Origin: Lachnoanaerobaculum gingivalis
GTDB taxonomy: Bacteria > Bacillota > Clostridia > Lachnospirales > Lachnospiraceae
DNA length: 64,000 nucleotides
NCBI RefSeq assembly: GCF_003862475.1
Contig: NZ_RRCO01000004.1
Span: forward strand, 303,438 to 367,437
Direction of reading: 5' to 3'
Part shown: in pieces, positions 35,509-44,825 of the stretch
How the letters are laid out: every line of letters begins with the position of its first letter
Position numbering within the stretch: the first letter of the stretch is position 1
The notes under the pieces: generated by a model
Told to the model about the DNA's origin: nothing
Databases searched by the model: none
Seen by the model: the letters and a program-made list of their open reading frames with translations, nothing else
Position numbers and translations under genes: made by a program

Positions 35509-35555
35509 GGCTGTCGTTTTAATGATTGAAAGATTGTGAAGCGAGAGCCTTTTTT
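35509..35555 (+). terminator. Probable terminator after the sulfatase-maturating enzyme
   Basis: GGCTGTCG pairs with CGAGAGCC (one mismatch) over a 25-base loop and is followed by TTTTTT. A smaller AAAACG/CGTTTT hairpin lies just before it. It would make the maturase a separate transcript from the lacI operon. Confidence 0.55.
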
Positions 35556-35590
35556 ATTCAGATTGATTTTATACAATATAAATAAAAATA

Positions 35591-35641
35591 TTGACATCAA
35601 AGCAATTTAGGTATATACTTACCACATAAGTAAACGGTTAC
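35591..35641 (+). promoter_or_regulatory. Promoter and LacI-type operator of the sulfated-glycan operon
   Basis: TTGACA (35591-35596) and TATACT (35614-35619) are 17 bases apart. Just downstream, GTAAACGGTTAC (35630-35641) is a near-perfect palindrome with central CG like LacI-family operators, followed by a second half-site-like GCAAACGAT. Lying over the transcription start, it would let the LacI protein repress itself and the genes behind it until the sugar ligand binds. Confidence 0.75.
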
Positions 35642-35702
35642 GCAAACGATAATTTAATTTAATATCCGGCTTTGATTTTAAAATATTGGAGATAGATTGT
35701 TT

Positions 35703-36776
35703 ATGAAAAAAGCATCAGGCAAGGTAACCATAAAGGATATATCAAAGGAGCTTGGTATATCGGCTGTTTCTGTTCACAGAGCACTTAGAGGAAAAGAAGG
35801 GATAAGTAGTGAACTTCGCTCTAAGATTTTGGAAACGGCGAATGAAATGGGGTATGTGGAAAATTATGCCGCTGCCTCCATTAAGAGAAAAACCAGTAAA
35901 GTTGCTGTAGTGTTGCCAAAGGATAAATGGGAGAAAAAAATTTACTTTGATTATTTATGGCTCGGTATTAATAAAGGTGCACAGGAGCTTAAAGGGCTAA
36001 ACATAGAAATAAGTCCTTTTGTATGTGATAACGAAGAAGAGCAACTTGTACAGCTAAAAGAGATTGCCGATAAGGGGTCTAATGAATACGGCGGTGTTAT
36101 AACAATTTCTTTTACAAGGGCATCGGAAGTACTTATGCAGTTTCAGAGAATGTTGGCAAAGGATATGAGGGTGTTGGTTATAGACGATCACATCGAAATT
36201 CCTGAAGGCCTCATCAGCATTCCACCTAGAGAAATACAGGTAGGTAAAGTGGCGGCTGAGCTTGCAACACTTATTACTCCCGATAAAGGAAGGATACTTG
36301 TTTCCTGTGGACGCAAAGATTCAAAGATACATGAGGGGCGTTTGGAAAGCTTTTGTAATTATATAAAAGAAAACAAACCGGAGTTGATAATAGAACTTGT
36401 GACAGGATATACAAGGAATATGGACCATAGAGGAGAACTCTATAAAAATGCATGTGAGGCACTTGGTAAGTATAGTGATATATGTCTTATATATGCTCTT
36501 ACCTCTCATGATAACAGGGCGTTTGTTGAAGCACTTGAAAAATATGGTAATAATAAAAAAGTTGCTATAATAGGAACAGATTTAAATGAAGAAACCTTGG
36601 AATTTTTAAAAAAGAAGAGAATGTCGGCGGTTATAGACCAAAATCCTTATGATAAAGGATATATGGCCTTTAAGATTATGGTGGACTGCTTAATAAAAAA
36701 TATGTCTGTGCCTGATGTTATACCATGCAGGATTGATATCGCTCTTGAAAACAATGCAGATCTCTATGCGGATTGA
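35703..36776 (+). CDS. LacI-family transcriptional regulator
   Basis: The 357 residues have an N-terminal LacI helix-turn-helix (VTIKDISKELGISAVSVHRALRG) with hinge helix and a periplasmic-binding-protein-like sugar-sensing core (VAVVLPKD, IGTDLNEE). The HTH recognition segment VHRALRG differs from the common VSRVLNG. GGAG lies 11 bases before the ATG; a TTG 6 bases earlier is an alternative start. It most likely controls the importer and the four catabolic genes that follow, with an unsaturated sulfated disaccharide or a derivative as inducer (inference). Confidence 0.92.
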   Translation: MKKASGKVTIKDISKELGISAVSVHRALRGKEGISSELRSKILETANEMGYVENYAAASIKRKTSKVAVVLPKDKWEKKIYFDYLWLGINKGAQELKGLNIEISPFVCDNEEEQLVQLKEIADKGSNEYGGVITISFTRASEVLMQFQRMLAKDMRVLVIDDHIEIPEGLISIPPREIQVGKVAAELATLITPDKGRILVSCGRKDSKIHEGRLESFCNYIKENKPELIIELVTGYTRNMDHRGELYKNACEALGKYSDICLIYALTSHDNRAFVEALEKYGNNKKVAIIGTDLNEETLEFLKKKRMSAVIDQNPYDKGYMAFKIMVDCLIKNMSVPDVIPCRIDIALENNADLYAD

Positions 36777-36802
36777 TTATTTTTAGAACTATATTTACTG
36801 TT

Positions 36803-36815
36803 TTCCGAAGCGGAA
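36803..36815 (+). promoter_or_regulatory. Palindrome upstream of the binding-protein gene
   Basis: TTCCG-AAG-CGGAA is a perfect 13-bp inverted repeat 61 bases before the start of the solute-binding protein gene. It could be an operator, but it does not resemble the LacI site at 35630. Confidence 0.3.
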
Positions 36816-36875
36816 TGCAGTTTAATAAAATATGTAAAAATTTATATGTGAATATACATATTCAAGGAGGATTAT

Positions 36876-38204
36876 ATGAAGAGAAAGTTTTTACAAAAAG
36901 TTGGAGTTGCAGTAATTTCCGGTGCAATGATTATGTCAGTATTGGCAGGATGCGCTAATAATACAGCCAAGGAAAGTACTACAGCCGCTCAAGCATCAAG
37001 CGAGGGTACAAGCGGTGAATCAAAGGATGATACAGCCAAAGGTCCTGATTACAGCGGAGTGAAGCTCGTATACTGGTCAAACTGGGAAGCTACAGAGCCA
37101 CAGGGAATTGTTATTGCCGAGGCCATAAAAGCTTATGAAAAAGAAACCGGTGTAGAAATTGAAGTAGAGTTTAAGGGACGTAAAGGAATTAAAGAAGGTT
37201 TGATTCCGGCACTTGATGCAAAACAGCAGGTTGACTTCTTTGACGGACAAGGAAACAAGAGCAATTACGGTGATCGTATTATAAGTCTTGAGGATTTGGT
37301 TAAAGAAAGTGATTATGAGTCACGTTCCAACCCTACAATGATGAAGCTTTTCAGAAGCTATAATGAAGGTGTACTTAAAGAGATTCCATATCAGTTTAAG
37401 GCAAATGCTTATTTTTACAATAAAAAGCTTTTCAAGGAAGCAGGTATTGATAAGGTACCTACAAACTGGGATGAATTCCTTGCTACATGTCAAAAGCTTA
37501 AAGATGCGGGAATAACTCCGATTACCACTGATGATGCATATGTACCACAGGCTTTCGGTATGCATCTTGGAAGACTTGTAGGAAGTCAAGGCTTAAAGGA
37601 AACTATTAACAACAATGAATGGGACAGACCTGAAGTTTTACAAACAGCTAATGATCTTGCAGAGCTTGCTACAAAGGGATATTTCTCAGAGCTTGTGGCT
37701 TCAAATGTATTCCCTACAGGACAGAATACAGAATTCGCTACAGGTAAGGTTGCAATGTATGCTGTAGGAACATATGTGGTTAATGAAGTTAAAAATATTA
37801 CAGGACCTGATTTTGAATGGGGATTTTTCGGATATCCTGAAGTAAATAACGGAATTAACGGCACAGAGGCTATGATGATTGGTGGACAGAGCTTTGCTAT
37901 TACTTCAGTATGTAAGAATAAAGAGGCTGCATTTGGATTTATTGAGAAGATGACAAGAGGTGAATATGACGAGAAGCTTGCTAAAGAGAGTATAAGTCTT
38001 CCTGCAGATTCACAAAATCATTCATGGCCTGAGCAGTTGGCTGATGTAAAGCCATACTTTGATAACTGCACAGAGATTATGGGTGGTGCGGAAAGCAATC
38101 CGGAAATTACACCGGCATTAAAGGAGAATTTAATTAAGCTTTACTCAGGTAAGATTACAGGTGCTGAATTTGTTGAAAATATGAAAAAGGCAGCAGGAAA
38201 ATAA
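36876..38204 (+). CDS. Carbohydrate ABC transporter solute-binding lipoprotein
   Basis: The 442-residue precursor has a lipoprotein signal peptide with lipobox SVLAGC (lipidated C26), then a Ser/Thr/Glu-rich linker (30-60) and a family 1 extracellular sugar-binding domain (VKLVYWSNWE, EKETGVEIEVEFKGRKG). A strong AAGGAGG site precedes the ATG. It is the receptor of the importer formed with the two permeases behind it, and by context binds a sulfated oligosaccharide. No ATPase gene is in the locus, so a shared MsmK-type ATPase elsewhere is likely. Confidence 0.93.
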   Translation: MKRKFLQKVGVAVISGAMIMSVLAGCANNTAKESTTAAQASSEGTSGESKDDTAKGPDYSGVKLVYWSNWEATEPQGIVIAEAIKAYEKETGVEIEVEFKGRKGIKEGLIPALDAKQQVDFFDGQGNKSNYGDRIISLEDLVKESDYESRSNPTMMKLFRSYNEGVLKEIPYQFKANAYFYNKKLFKEAGIDKVPTNWDEFLATCQKLKDAGITPITTDDAYVPQAFGMHLGRLVGSQGLKETINNNEWDRPEVLQTANDLAELATKGYFSELVASNVFPTGQNTEFATGKVAMYAVGTYVVNEVKNITGPDFEWGFFGYPEVNNGINGTEAMMIGGQSFAITSVCKNKEAAFGFIEKMTRGEYDEKLAKESISLPADSQNHSWPEQLADVKPYFDNCTEIMGGAESNPEITPALKENLIKLYSGKITGAEFVENMKKAAGK

Positions 38205-38223
38205 AGTCTAAATGAAAAAAGAG

Positions 38224-38264
38224 GGCAGGCGGGTAACGAGGTCGTTATTTGACCTGCCTTTTTT
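38224..38264 (+). terminator. Hairpin between binding protein and permeases (attenuating terminator)
   Basis: GGCAGG pairs with CCTGCC, with an inner GTAACG/CGTTAT stem, followed by TTTTTT. Placed after the binding-protein gene, it probably lets the receptor be made in excess over the permeases through partial read-through. Confidence 0.8.
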
Positions 38265-38339
38265 AACCGGTGAAATTGCTGCCTTTAAGATAATAAGCTA
38301 AAAGTCTGGCTTTTGCCTGTTTCGGAAGGGAAAATATTT

Positions 38340-39248
38340 ATGAAACGCAATAAAAGTATGATTTGGGCATTTACTATTCCCGGAACAATATTGTTTCTTG
38401 GAGTATTCATTTACCCGATAATAAGAACTGTAATTATGAGCTTTTTTAAGATAGTGGAAATTACGGATCCGATAAACAAATGGGAATTTAGAGGCTTGGG
38501 AAATTACGTAGATCTGTTCAATGCCCCATTGTTTATACAGTCGCTTATTAATATAGCAAAGATATGGACAATCGGAGGTATAGTTACACTTTCAATCTCT
38601 TTATTGATAGCTATCATTTTGACAAGCGGAATAAGAGGAAAGGGATTTTTTCAGGCGGCAATATATTTGCCGAATGTAATCAGTGCGGTAGCTATGGCTA
38701 CAATGTGGATTCAATATGCTTTTAACTCATCCTATGGATTTTTTACAACATTTTTTAAAATGATAGGTTTGGAGAGTTTGGCAAAAATACAGTGGCTGGA
38801 TGCGGAACATAAATTCTATGCACTTTTATTTTCTTACTGCTTCGGAATGATAGGACATCATATGCTTATATGGATCAGCGGAATTGAAAGAATAAGCAAG
38901 GAATATTATGAAGCATCAGGTATAGACGGTGCAAATAAGGTCCAACAGTTTTTTCATATAACACTGCCTCTTTTAAGAGGAATTTTAAGAACAAATATTA
39001 TTATGTGGTCAATAAGTATTGCAGGATTCTTTATATGGTCACAGCTTTTCTCACCTTTAACTGCAGATACATCTACAGTAGTACCTATGGTATATATGTA
39101 TACCAAAGTATTCGGAGCTGAAACCGCCGATATGATTTCTCGTGATGCAGGTGCGGGTGCGGCAATAGGTATAATTCTTTGCGCTTTGGTAATAATTATA
39201 TTCAGAGTTGCCAATAGAGTTCTTAAAGATGATGATTTGGAATTTTAA
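38340..39248 (+). CDS. Sugar ABC transporter permease (MalF-like)
   Basis: A 302-residue membrane protein with six hydrophobic segments. EYYEASGIDGANKVQQFFHITLPLL holds the EAA loop that contacts the ATPase. The ATG at 38340 follows GGAAGGG; an in-frame TTG earlier has no such site. It forms the membrane channel with the next permease. Confidence 0.93.
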   Translation: MKRNKSMIWAFTIPGTILFLGVFIYPIIRTVIMSFFKIVEITDPINKWEFRGLGNYVDLFNAPLFIQSLINIAKIWTIGGIVTLSISLLIAIILTSGIRGKGFFQAAIYLPNVISAVAMATMWIQYAFNSSYGFFTTFFKMIGLESLAKIQWLDAEHKFYALLFSYCFGMIGHHMLIWISGIERISKEYYEASGIDGANKVQQFFHITLPLLRGILRTNIIMWSISIAGFFIWSQLFSPLTADTSTVVPMVYMYTKVFGAETADMISRDAGAGAAIGIILCALVIIIFRVANRVLKDDDLEF

Positions 39249-39273
39249 TTAACATTTTATGAAAGGTTAGATT

Positions 39274-40158
39274 ATGAAAATACTGAAAAACAAAGAAAAA
39301 TCCGCACCTTTTAACTTGTCAAAAGAGATTAAACTGTTACCCGGATATATAATACTGATACTTTGGGTTGCTTTTACTGCGGTGCTTTTAGGCTGGGTAG
39401 TGGCTGCAAGTTTGTCTACTACCGCAGATATATTTTCAGGGGATATTTTAGGATTTAAAACAGGACTTCATTTTGAGAATTATGTTAAAGCATGGGTATC
39501 ATCAAATGTTTCCGTGTTTTTTGTAAACTCACTCATTTATGCGGTTTTATCCTGTGTATTTATTATTCTGGTATGTGCCCCATATGCTTATGTTTTACAA
39601 AGATTTGAATTCAAGGGAAGAAAATTTCTTACTTCCGCACTGGCAGGAACTATGGGTGTTCCTCTTATAATGGTAATAATACCTTTGTATACATTGGTGG
39701 CGGGAGCCGGATTACTTGGTAACGCTTTTTCAAACAGAATTGTACTTATAGTTTTATTTGTAGCTATAAAAGTACCTTATACAACTACATTCCTTATGGC
39801 ATACTTTGCCAATATTTCAAGTGCATATGAAGAGGCGGCGGCTATAGACGGATGTCATCCGATAAAGGCCTTTTGGATGATCGTATTTCCACTGGCTCAA
39901 GGAGGAGTTGTAACGGTAACAATTTTTAATTTCATAGCAATATGGAATGAATATTTCCTTTCACTCTTATTTGTAAATTCAGAGAAACTAAGACCTGTAG
40001 CGCTTGGATTATTCTCGATGATAAACGGAATGAAATACAGCGGTGACTGGTCAGGTCTATTCGCTTCCGTAATAATTGTATTTATTCCGACATTTATACT
40101 TTATATCGGACTTTCAAAGAAGATTATCGGTGGAATAACCGGAGGTGTAAAGGGATAG
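39274..40158 (+). CDS. Sugar ABC transporter permease (MalG-like)
   Basis: The 294-residue second permease has six hydrophobic segments, with the EAA motif in YEEAAAIDGCHPIKAFWMIVFPL. It starts 25 bases after the first permease behind GAAAGG and ends 14 bases before the sulfatase. Import and enzymes thus lie in one transcription unit. Confidence 0.93.
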   Translation: MKILKNKEKSAPFNLSKEIKLLPGYIILILWVAFTAVLLGWVVAASLSTTADIFSGDILGFKTGLHFENYVKAWVSSNVSVFFVNSLIYAVLSCVFIILVCAPYAYVLQRFEFKGRKFLTSALAGTMGVPLIMVIIPLYTLVAGAGLLGNAFSNRIVLIVLFVAIKVPYTTTFLMAYFANISSAYEEAAAIDGCHPIKAFWMIVFPLAQGGVVTVTIFNFIAIWNEYFLSLLFVNSEKLRPVALGLFSMINGMKYSGDWSGLFASVIIVFIPTFILYIGLSKKIIGGITGGVKG

Positions 40159-40172
40159 AAAGGAAGCACAAT

Positions 40173-41576
40173 ATGAATTTATTGTTTGTTTTTGCAGATC
40201 AATGGAGGGCAGGGGCTATAGGATATGCAAAGGAAGACCCTGTTAAAACTCCGAATATGGATAAGTTTTGCAAAGAGTCAACCTATTGCGACCATACTTT
40301 CAGCACCTTTCCGGTTTGCTCTCCTCATAGAGCCAGCCTTATGACCGGAAAATACCCACTGTCATCAGGATTTTTTACAAACTGTAAAAAAGGATTATCT
40401 TTAAGATTAAAAGATGAAGAGATTTGTGTAGGTCAGGTGCTGAAAAAAGCTGGTTATGAGACCGCATATATAGGTAAATGGCATTTAGATGAACCTGAGC
40501 AAAATATTTGTGAATTTCCGAAGTCAGGTGCAAGAGATTGGGATGCATATACTCCTCCGGGAGTAAGAAGGCATGGATTTGACTATTGGTACTCATACGG
40601 TACTTATGATATGCATTTATCACCACATTATTGGCATGACAGTGATGAGATGATAAAGGTAAACAAATGGTCACCTGAGCACGAAACTGACAAGGCAATA
40701 GAATACCTATCAAAAATAAGAGACAAATCAAAGCCTTTTGGCATGTATATATCTTGGAATCCGCCACATAGCGTATACAGTGAAGTTCCGGATGAATACT
40801 TAAAGATGTATGATGATGTGGAGTTAAAGAAAAATGTTATTTTTGAAAATATACATCACCATACCGGTGAAAATGCCGCAATGAGCGAGGAAGAATTAAG
40901 GCTTACCACAAAGCAGTATTATGCGGCTATAAGCGGTCTTGACAAGCAGTTTGGAAGGTTGATTGAATACCTGAAAGAAAATAATCTGTATGAAGATACT
41001 CTTGTTATCTTGTCGGCGGATCATGGAGATATGATGGGATCGCATGGGCTTATGGGTAAGCATGTTTGGTATGAGGAGTCAATAAAAATTCCTTTTGTAG
41101 TACATGTACCGGGAAACAAGAATAAAAGATGCTCTACCTGTATTGGAAGTCAAGATATGATGCCAACAGTTTTGGGCCTTTTGGGTTGCAGGATACCTGA
41201 TACGGTTGAAGGAGAGGACTGTTCCAAATTTATTAAAGGTAATGAGGATGCGGATAGGGTAAGCTTTATTATGGCATGCCCCGGCAGAGCCGATTTTGTG
41301 GAAAAATTTAAAAAGATGGGTAAGAATCCAGCCGATTATGGGTGGCGTGGGGTTAGAACAAGAAAATACACCTACGTCATGGAGCTGGGTTATGATGTTA
41401 TATGTAATCCTAAAAGATATCTTTATGATATACAAAATGATTCTCAGCAAAAAAATACTCTTGATTTAGATAATGAAGAGAATAAACAGCTTGCTAAAAC
41501 GATGGAAGAAGAAGTTATTAAATGGCTGAAGCGTCAAAATGACGGTTTTTATAAGAACTGGAACAGTGAACTATGA
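40173..41576 (+). CDS. Cytoplasmic Cys-type sulfatase
   Basis: A 467-residue alkaline-phosphatase-superfamily sulfatase (S1). Metal-binding D9-Q10 opens the protein, C49-S-P-H-R53 is the CxPxR motif whose Cys becomes formylglycine, GKWHL follows near 108, and SADHGDMMGSHG near 285 completes the calcium site. No signal peptide, so it acts in the cytoplasm on imported oligosaccharides. The Cys-type site needs the maturase at 34382. Downstream lyase and GH88 genes suggest a uronic-acid-containing substrate such as a heparan or chondroitin fragment; the sulfate position cleaved is unknown. Confidence 0.93.
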   Translation: MNLLFVFADQWRAGAIGYAKEDPVKTPNMDKFCKESTYCDHTFSTFPVCSPHRASLMTGKYPLSSGFFTNCKKGLSLRLKDEEICVGQVLKKAGYETAYIGKWHLDEPEQNICEFPKSGARDWDAYTPPGVRRHGFDYWYSYGTYDMHLSPHYWHDSDEMIKVNKWSPEHETDKAIEYLSKIRDKSKPFGMYISWNPPHSVYSEVPDEYLKMYDDVELKKNVIFENIHHHTGENAAMSEEELRLTTKQYYAAISGLDKQFGRLIEYLKENNLYEDTLVILSADHGDMMGSHGLMGKHVWYEESIKIPFVVHVPGNKNKRCSTCIGSQDMMPTVLGLLGCRIPDTVEGEDCSKFIKGNEDADRVSFIMACPGRADFVEKFKKMGKNPADYGWRGVRTRKYTYVMELGYDVICNPKRYLYDIQNDSQQKNTLDLDNEENKQLAKTMEEEVIKWLKRQNDGFYKNWNSEL

Positions 41577-43579
41577 ATAATATAGATTTGTTGTGGGATG
41601 ATTTTAGAGAACATTTTGCATTCAAAAAGGAAGAGTATATAAAAATTGCGGACTTTTGTAATAGAAACTGCAAAGAGATGAGGAATATTATTCTTCAAAC
41701 CGCAGATGAGTTGACAGAGAATAGATTTCTTTTCAGATTACCCTGGGATATGGAAACCACAAATGAACCGGTAAATTTTGGCGTAAAAATAAATTGGAAT
41801 TATTGCTTTAATGAAGATGAAGAATTTATTTTTCAGTTAAACAGACACAGATACCTTATATGTCTTGGACAGGCGTTTTGGATTAAACAAAATGATATAT
41901 ATGTAATAACTTTTATAAATCAGCTGCTTGACTGGATAAATGAAAATATTGATATTGAAAATGCCGACAGAAAAGTTTGGAGAACACTTGAGACAGGTCT
42001 TCGTGCAGACTACTGGGTAAGGGCAATGTCTTTTTTCACATCTCATCCTCTTATTACGGATGAAATAAAAGAAAAGTTTTTCTTGGCATTATCCGTGCAT
42101 GCAAATCATTTGGCAACAAATCCTAAAGAGGGCTTTTCCATAAAAAGTAACTGGGGTGTTATGGAGTATGCAGGTTTATATGTACTTTCACATGTGCTGA
42201 AAAACGATGAATATAAAAAGAAAGCAATTTATTTTCTGAAGATGGCGCTTCATACACAGATACATGATGACGGAATGCAATGGGAAGCATCTACAATGTA
42301 TCATAATGAAGTACTGGATGCGTATTTTGAAGTTTTAAGAGTGGCTAAGCTTTATAATGATGAAGTTTTTTCGGAAGATGAAAAAAATATTATAAAAAAT
42401 ATGGCATTTGCTACTTTATATCATACTTATCCAAATCATCATCAAATCCTGACCGGAGATTCGGATGATACCGATGTAAGAGATCTGTTAAGTCGGGGAG
42501 CATTATTATTTAAAGACAGGTCGCTTAAATTTGCAGGATATAATGAGCTTGACTTTGAAAGTGCATGGCTTTTTGGGACTGAGGGAATAGTATTCTATGA
42601 AAAATTAGAAAGTAAAAGACTCTCCGGAGGTCTTATAGTATGCCATGAAAGCGGTGAAGCAATATGGAGAGACTCCTATAATGAGAATTCGGATTTTATT
42701 TATTTTAGAAACGGAAGCCTTGGAGGAGGGCACGGACATCAGGACAAACTTCATATGGAACTTTGGTTTGAAGGTGAGGAAATACTTAGGGACAGTGGAC
42801 GTTTTACATATAAAAATGTAGATGAAAGATACAGACTTAAGGAGAGTCAGGCCCACAATGTGCCCATTATAAATAACAGTGAATATGCAGAATGCATGGA
42901 TTCATGGATTTATAAAAATTTACCTCCTTCCACGGGAAATACTTTTGTTTTTAAGGAAAACCGGCTGTTATTTGAAGGCTTTCACTGTGGGTATATTGAT
43001 TTGAATGTGATTCTTAGAAGGCGTATCGTAGCACCGACATCTGATATCATTATTATAAGTGACGAAATTATCGGAAATAAGAGAAATGAATTATCACAGC
43101 ATTTTGCCTTCGGAAAGAATATAAGCCTAAAAAAAGAAAATAATGTGATAATAGGGCAAGGAGAAAGATGTGAGTTTAGTGTAATGTGCTTTGATGAAAG
43201 AGGTGAATTATTACCTGAAATTACAAATTCTTTGCTTTCAAGACATTATAATCAAATAGAAGAAACGAGTGCTCTTAAAGTAAATACAAGCAGTTCATAC
43301 TTTTTAACTACAGTGATTGTAAAAAATAGGGAAAATCAAAAGATAGAGATCGTAAAAGAAGATGTATACAATTTTGCCTATGAAGTTATGCTTTCAAAGG
43401 ATATAGCTCAAGGATATGTAATTACAAGAAACAAGGAGAAATACGGGGTGGTTCTCATTAAAAATGATGTCGGGAATTATAGTGACTTAAACGGAATAAG
43501 AGGAGTATACGGACTCGGACAAACTATGGTTTGTGTATTTCATAAAAATCCTGAGTATATGACAGTGCTTAGATGGTAG
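41573..43579 (+). CDS. Heparinase II/III-family polysaccharide lyase-like enzyme
   Basis: A 668-residue protein with an N-terminal alpha/alpha toroid (about 1-340) and a C-terminal beta-sandwich with GGGHGHQDKLHMELWFEGEE and RDSGRFTY, the hallmark of heparinase II/III (PL12/15/21-type) proteins. No signal peptide, hence cytoplasmic, unlike the secreted lyases of this fold. Its ATG overlaps the sulfatase stop by 4 bases, so the two are translated together. It may act as an exolyase on desulfated or partly sulfated oligosaccharides; the exact PL family cannot be set by eye. Confidence 0.85.
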   Translation: MNNIDLLWDDFREHFAFKKEEYIKIADFCNRNCKEMRNIILQTADELTENRFLFRLPWDMETTNEPVNFGVKINWNYCFNEDEEFIFQLNRHRYLICLGQAFWIKQNDIYVITFINQLLDWINENIDIENADRKVWRTLETGLRADYWVRAMSFFTSHPLITDEIKEKFFLALSVHANHLATNPKEGFSIKSNWGVMEYAGLYVLSHVLKNDEYKKKAIYFLKMALHTQIHDDGMQWEASTMYHNEVLDAYFEVLRVAKLYNDEVFSEDEKNIIKNMAFATLYHTYPNHHQILTGDSDDTDVRDLLSRGALLFKDRSLKFAGYNELDFESAWLFGTEGIVFYEKLESKRLSGGLIVCHESGEAIWRDSYNENSDFIYFRNGSLGGGHGHQDKLHMELWFEGEEILRDSGRFTYKNVDERYRLKESQAHNVPIINNSEYAECMDSWIYKNLPPSTGNTFVFKENRLLFEGFHCGYIDLNVILRRRIVAPTSDIIIISDEIIGNKRNELSQHFAFGKNISLKKENNVIIGQGERCEFSVMCFDERGELLPEITNSLLSRHYNQIEETSALKVNTSSSYFLTTVIVKNRENQKIEIVKEDVYNFAYEVMLSKDIAQGYVITRNKEKYGVVLIKNDVGNYSDLNGIRGVYGLGQTMVCVFHKNPEYMTVLRW

Positions 43580-43599
43580 GATAAAAGGAGATTGATTAA

Positions 43600-44805
43600 G
43601 TGGATAAATGGATTGATATTAATTTATTGGAAAAATATCCGGAAGCATCGGATACTATGATTAAAGAGGCTCTGGATATGTGTATGGAACAGGTGAAAAA
43701 TAATTTACCCGAATTTGAAGAGCATTTTCCGCATGCAAACAGCGAAGGGAATTTTTATACACCCGGTATTAATACCGATTGGACAAGCGGATTTTGGACA
43801 GGAGAGGTATGGCTTTCCTATGAAAATGCAAAAAGTGCTGCGGACAAAGAGTTGTTTGAAAGGGCAGGAAAGAAACAGGCAGACTCATTTTTGGATCGTA
43901 TAAATATAAGACATTATATAGATCATCATGATATGGGATTTCTTTACATACCGTCCTGTGTTGCGGCTTACAGTTTAATCTCTTATGAAAATGCAAAAGA
44001 AGCCGCAATAAAGGCTGCAGATCAACTTTGCAGTAGATATCGCCCTGAGGGAAAATATATCCAGGCATGGGGAGAGATGTGGGCAAGAGATAATGCCAGA
44101 CTTATTATTGACTGCATGCTAAATGTACCGCTACTCTACTGGGCAAGCGAAGTGACAAAGGATGAGCATTATGCCGAGATTGCCAAAAACCATATACTTA
44201 CTACAATGAAGCATATAATAAGAGATGATGATTCAACCTGGCATACAATATTCTTTGATCCTGATACCGGTGAATTTTCACATGGTGCTACCTGTCAAGG
44301 ATATAAGGATGCTTCCGCATGGGCAAGAGGACAGGCATGGGGAATTTATGGAACCGCTATAGCATATAAAAATACAGGAGATAAGGAATATATAAAATAT
44401 TTTGAGAGAGTATCAAAGTATTTCCTAAAGCATTTACCTACAGATCTTTGTCCGTATTGGGATCTATGCTTTGGAGACGGTGATGAAAATGAACAGCCAA
44501 GAGACTCATCATCAGCTGCAATTGCAGTATGCGGATTTTTGGAGATGAGTAAATATTTGGATGAAGAAAGCAGCGCATACTATACTTCAGTAGCAAAAAA
44601 AATTATTTATTCTCTTATAAAGAATTATCAGGTTAAAGATAAGAGTATATCAAACGGTCAGCTTTTACATGGAACATACGCAAAGAAAACACCTTATAAT
44701 ACATGTAAAAACAGCGGTGTTGATGAATGTGTTATCTGGGGAGATTATTTCTTCATGGAGGCTCTTACAAGGCTTTCAAGACCTGATTGGAAAATGTATT
44801 GGTAA
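43600..44805 (+). CDS. ugl: GH88 unsaturated glucuronyl hydrolase
   Basis: Removes the unsaturated uronic acid left by lyases. The 401 residues form an alpha/alpha six-hairpin barrel. D111 (HHDMGFLY) and D171 (NARLIIDCM) are 60 residues apart, as are the two catalytic Asp of the Bacillus enzyme (D88 and D149), which favours GH88 over GH105. GTG start at 43600 with AAAAGGAG 9 bases upstream. No signal peptide. Together with the lyase and the sulfatase it gives a complete cytoplasmic route for sulfated glycosaminoglycan disaccharides. Confidence 0.9.
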   Translation: MDKWIDINLLEKYPEASDTMIKEALDMCMEQVKNNLPEFEEHFPHANSEGNFYTPGINTDWTSGFWTGEVWLSYENAKSAADKELFERAGKKQADSFLDRINIRHYIDHHDMGFLYIPSCVAAYSLISYENAKEAAIKAADQLCSRYRPEGKYIQAWGEMWARDNARLIIDCMLNVPLLYWASEVTKDEHYAEIAKNHILTTMKHIIRDDDSTWHTIFFDPDTGEFSHGATCQGYKDASAWARGQAWGIYGTAIAYKNTGDKEYIKYFERVSKYFLKHLPTDLCPYWDLCFGDGDENEQPRDSSSAAIAVCGFLEMSKYLDEESSAYYTSVAKKIIYSLIKNYQVKDKSISNGQLLHGTYAKKTPYNTCKNSGVDECVIWGDYFFMEALTRLSRPDWKMYW

Positions 44806-44825
44806 GAATTTTAATAGGAGTATAT

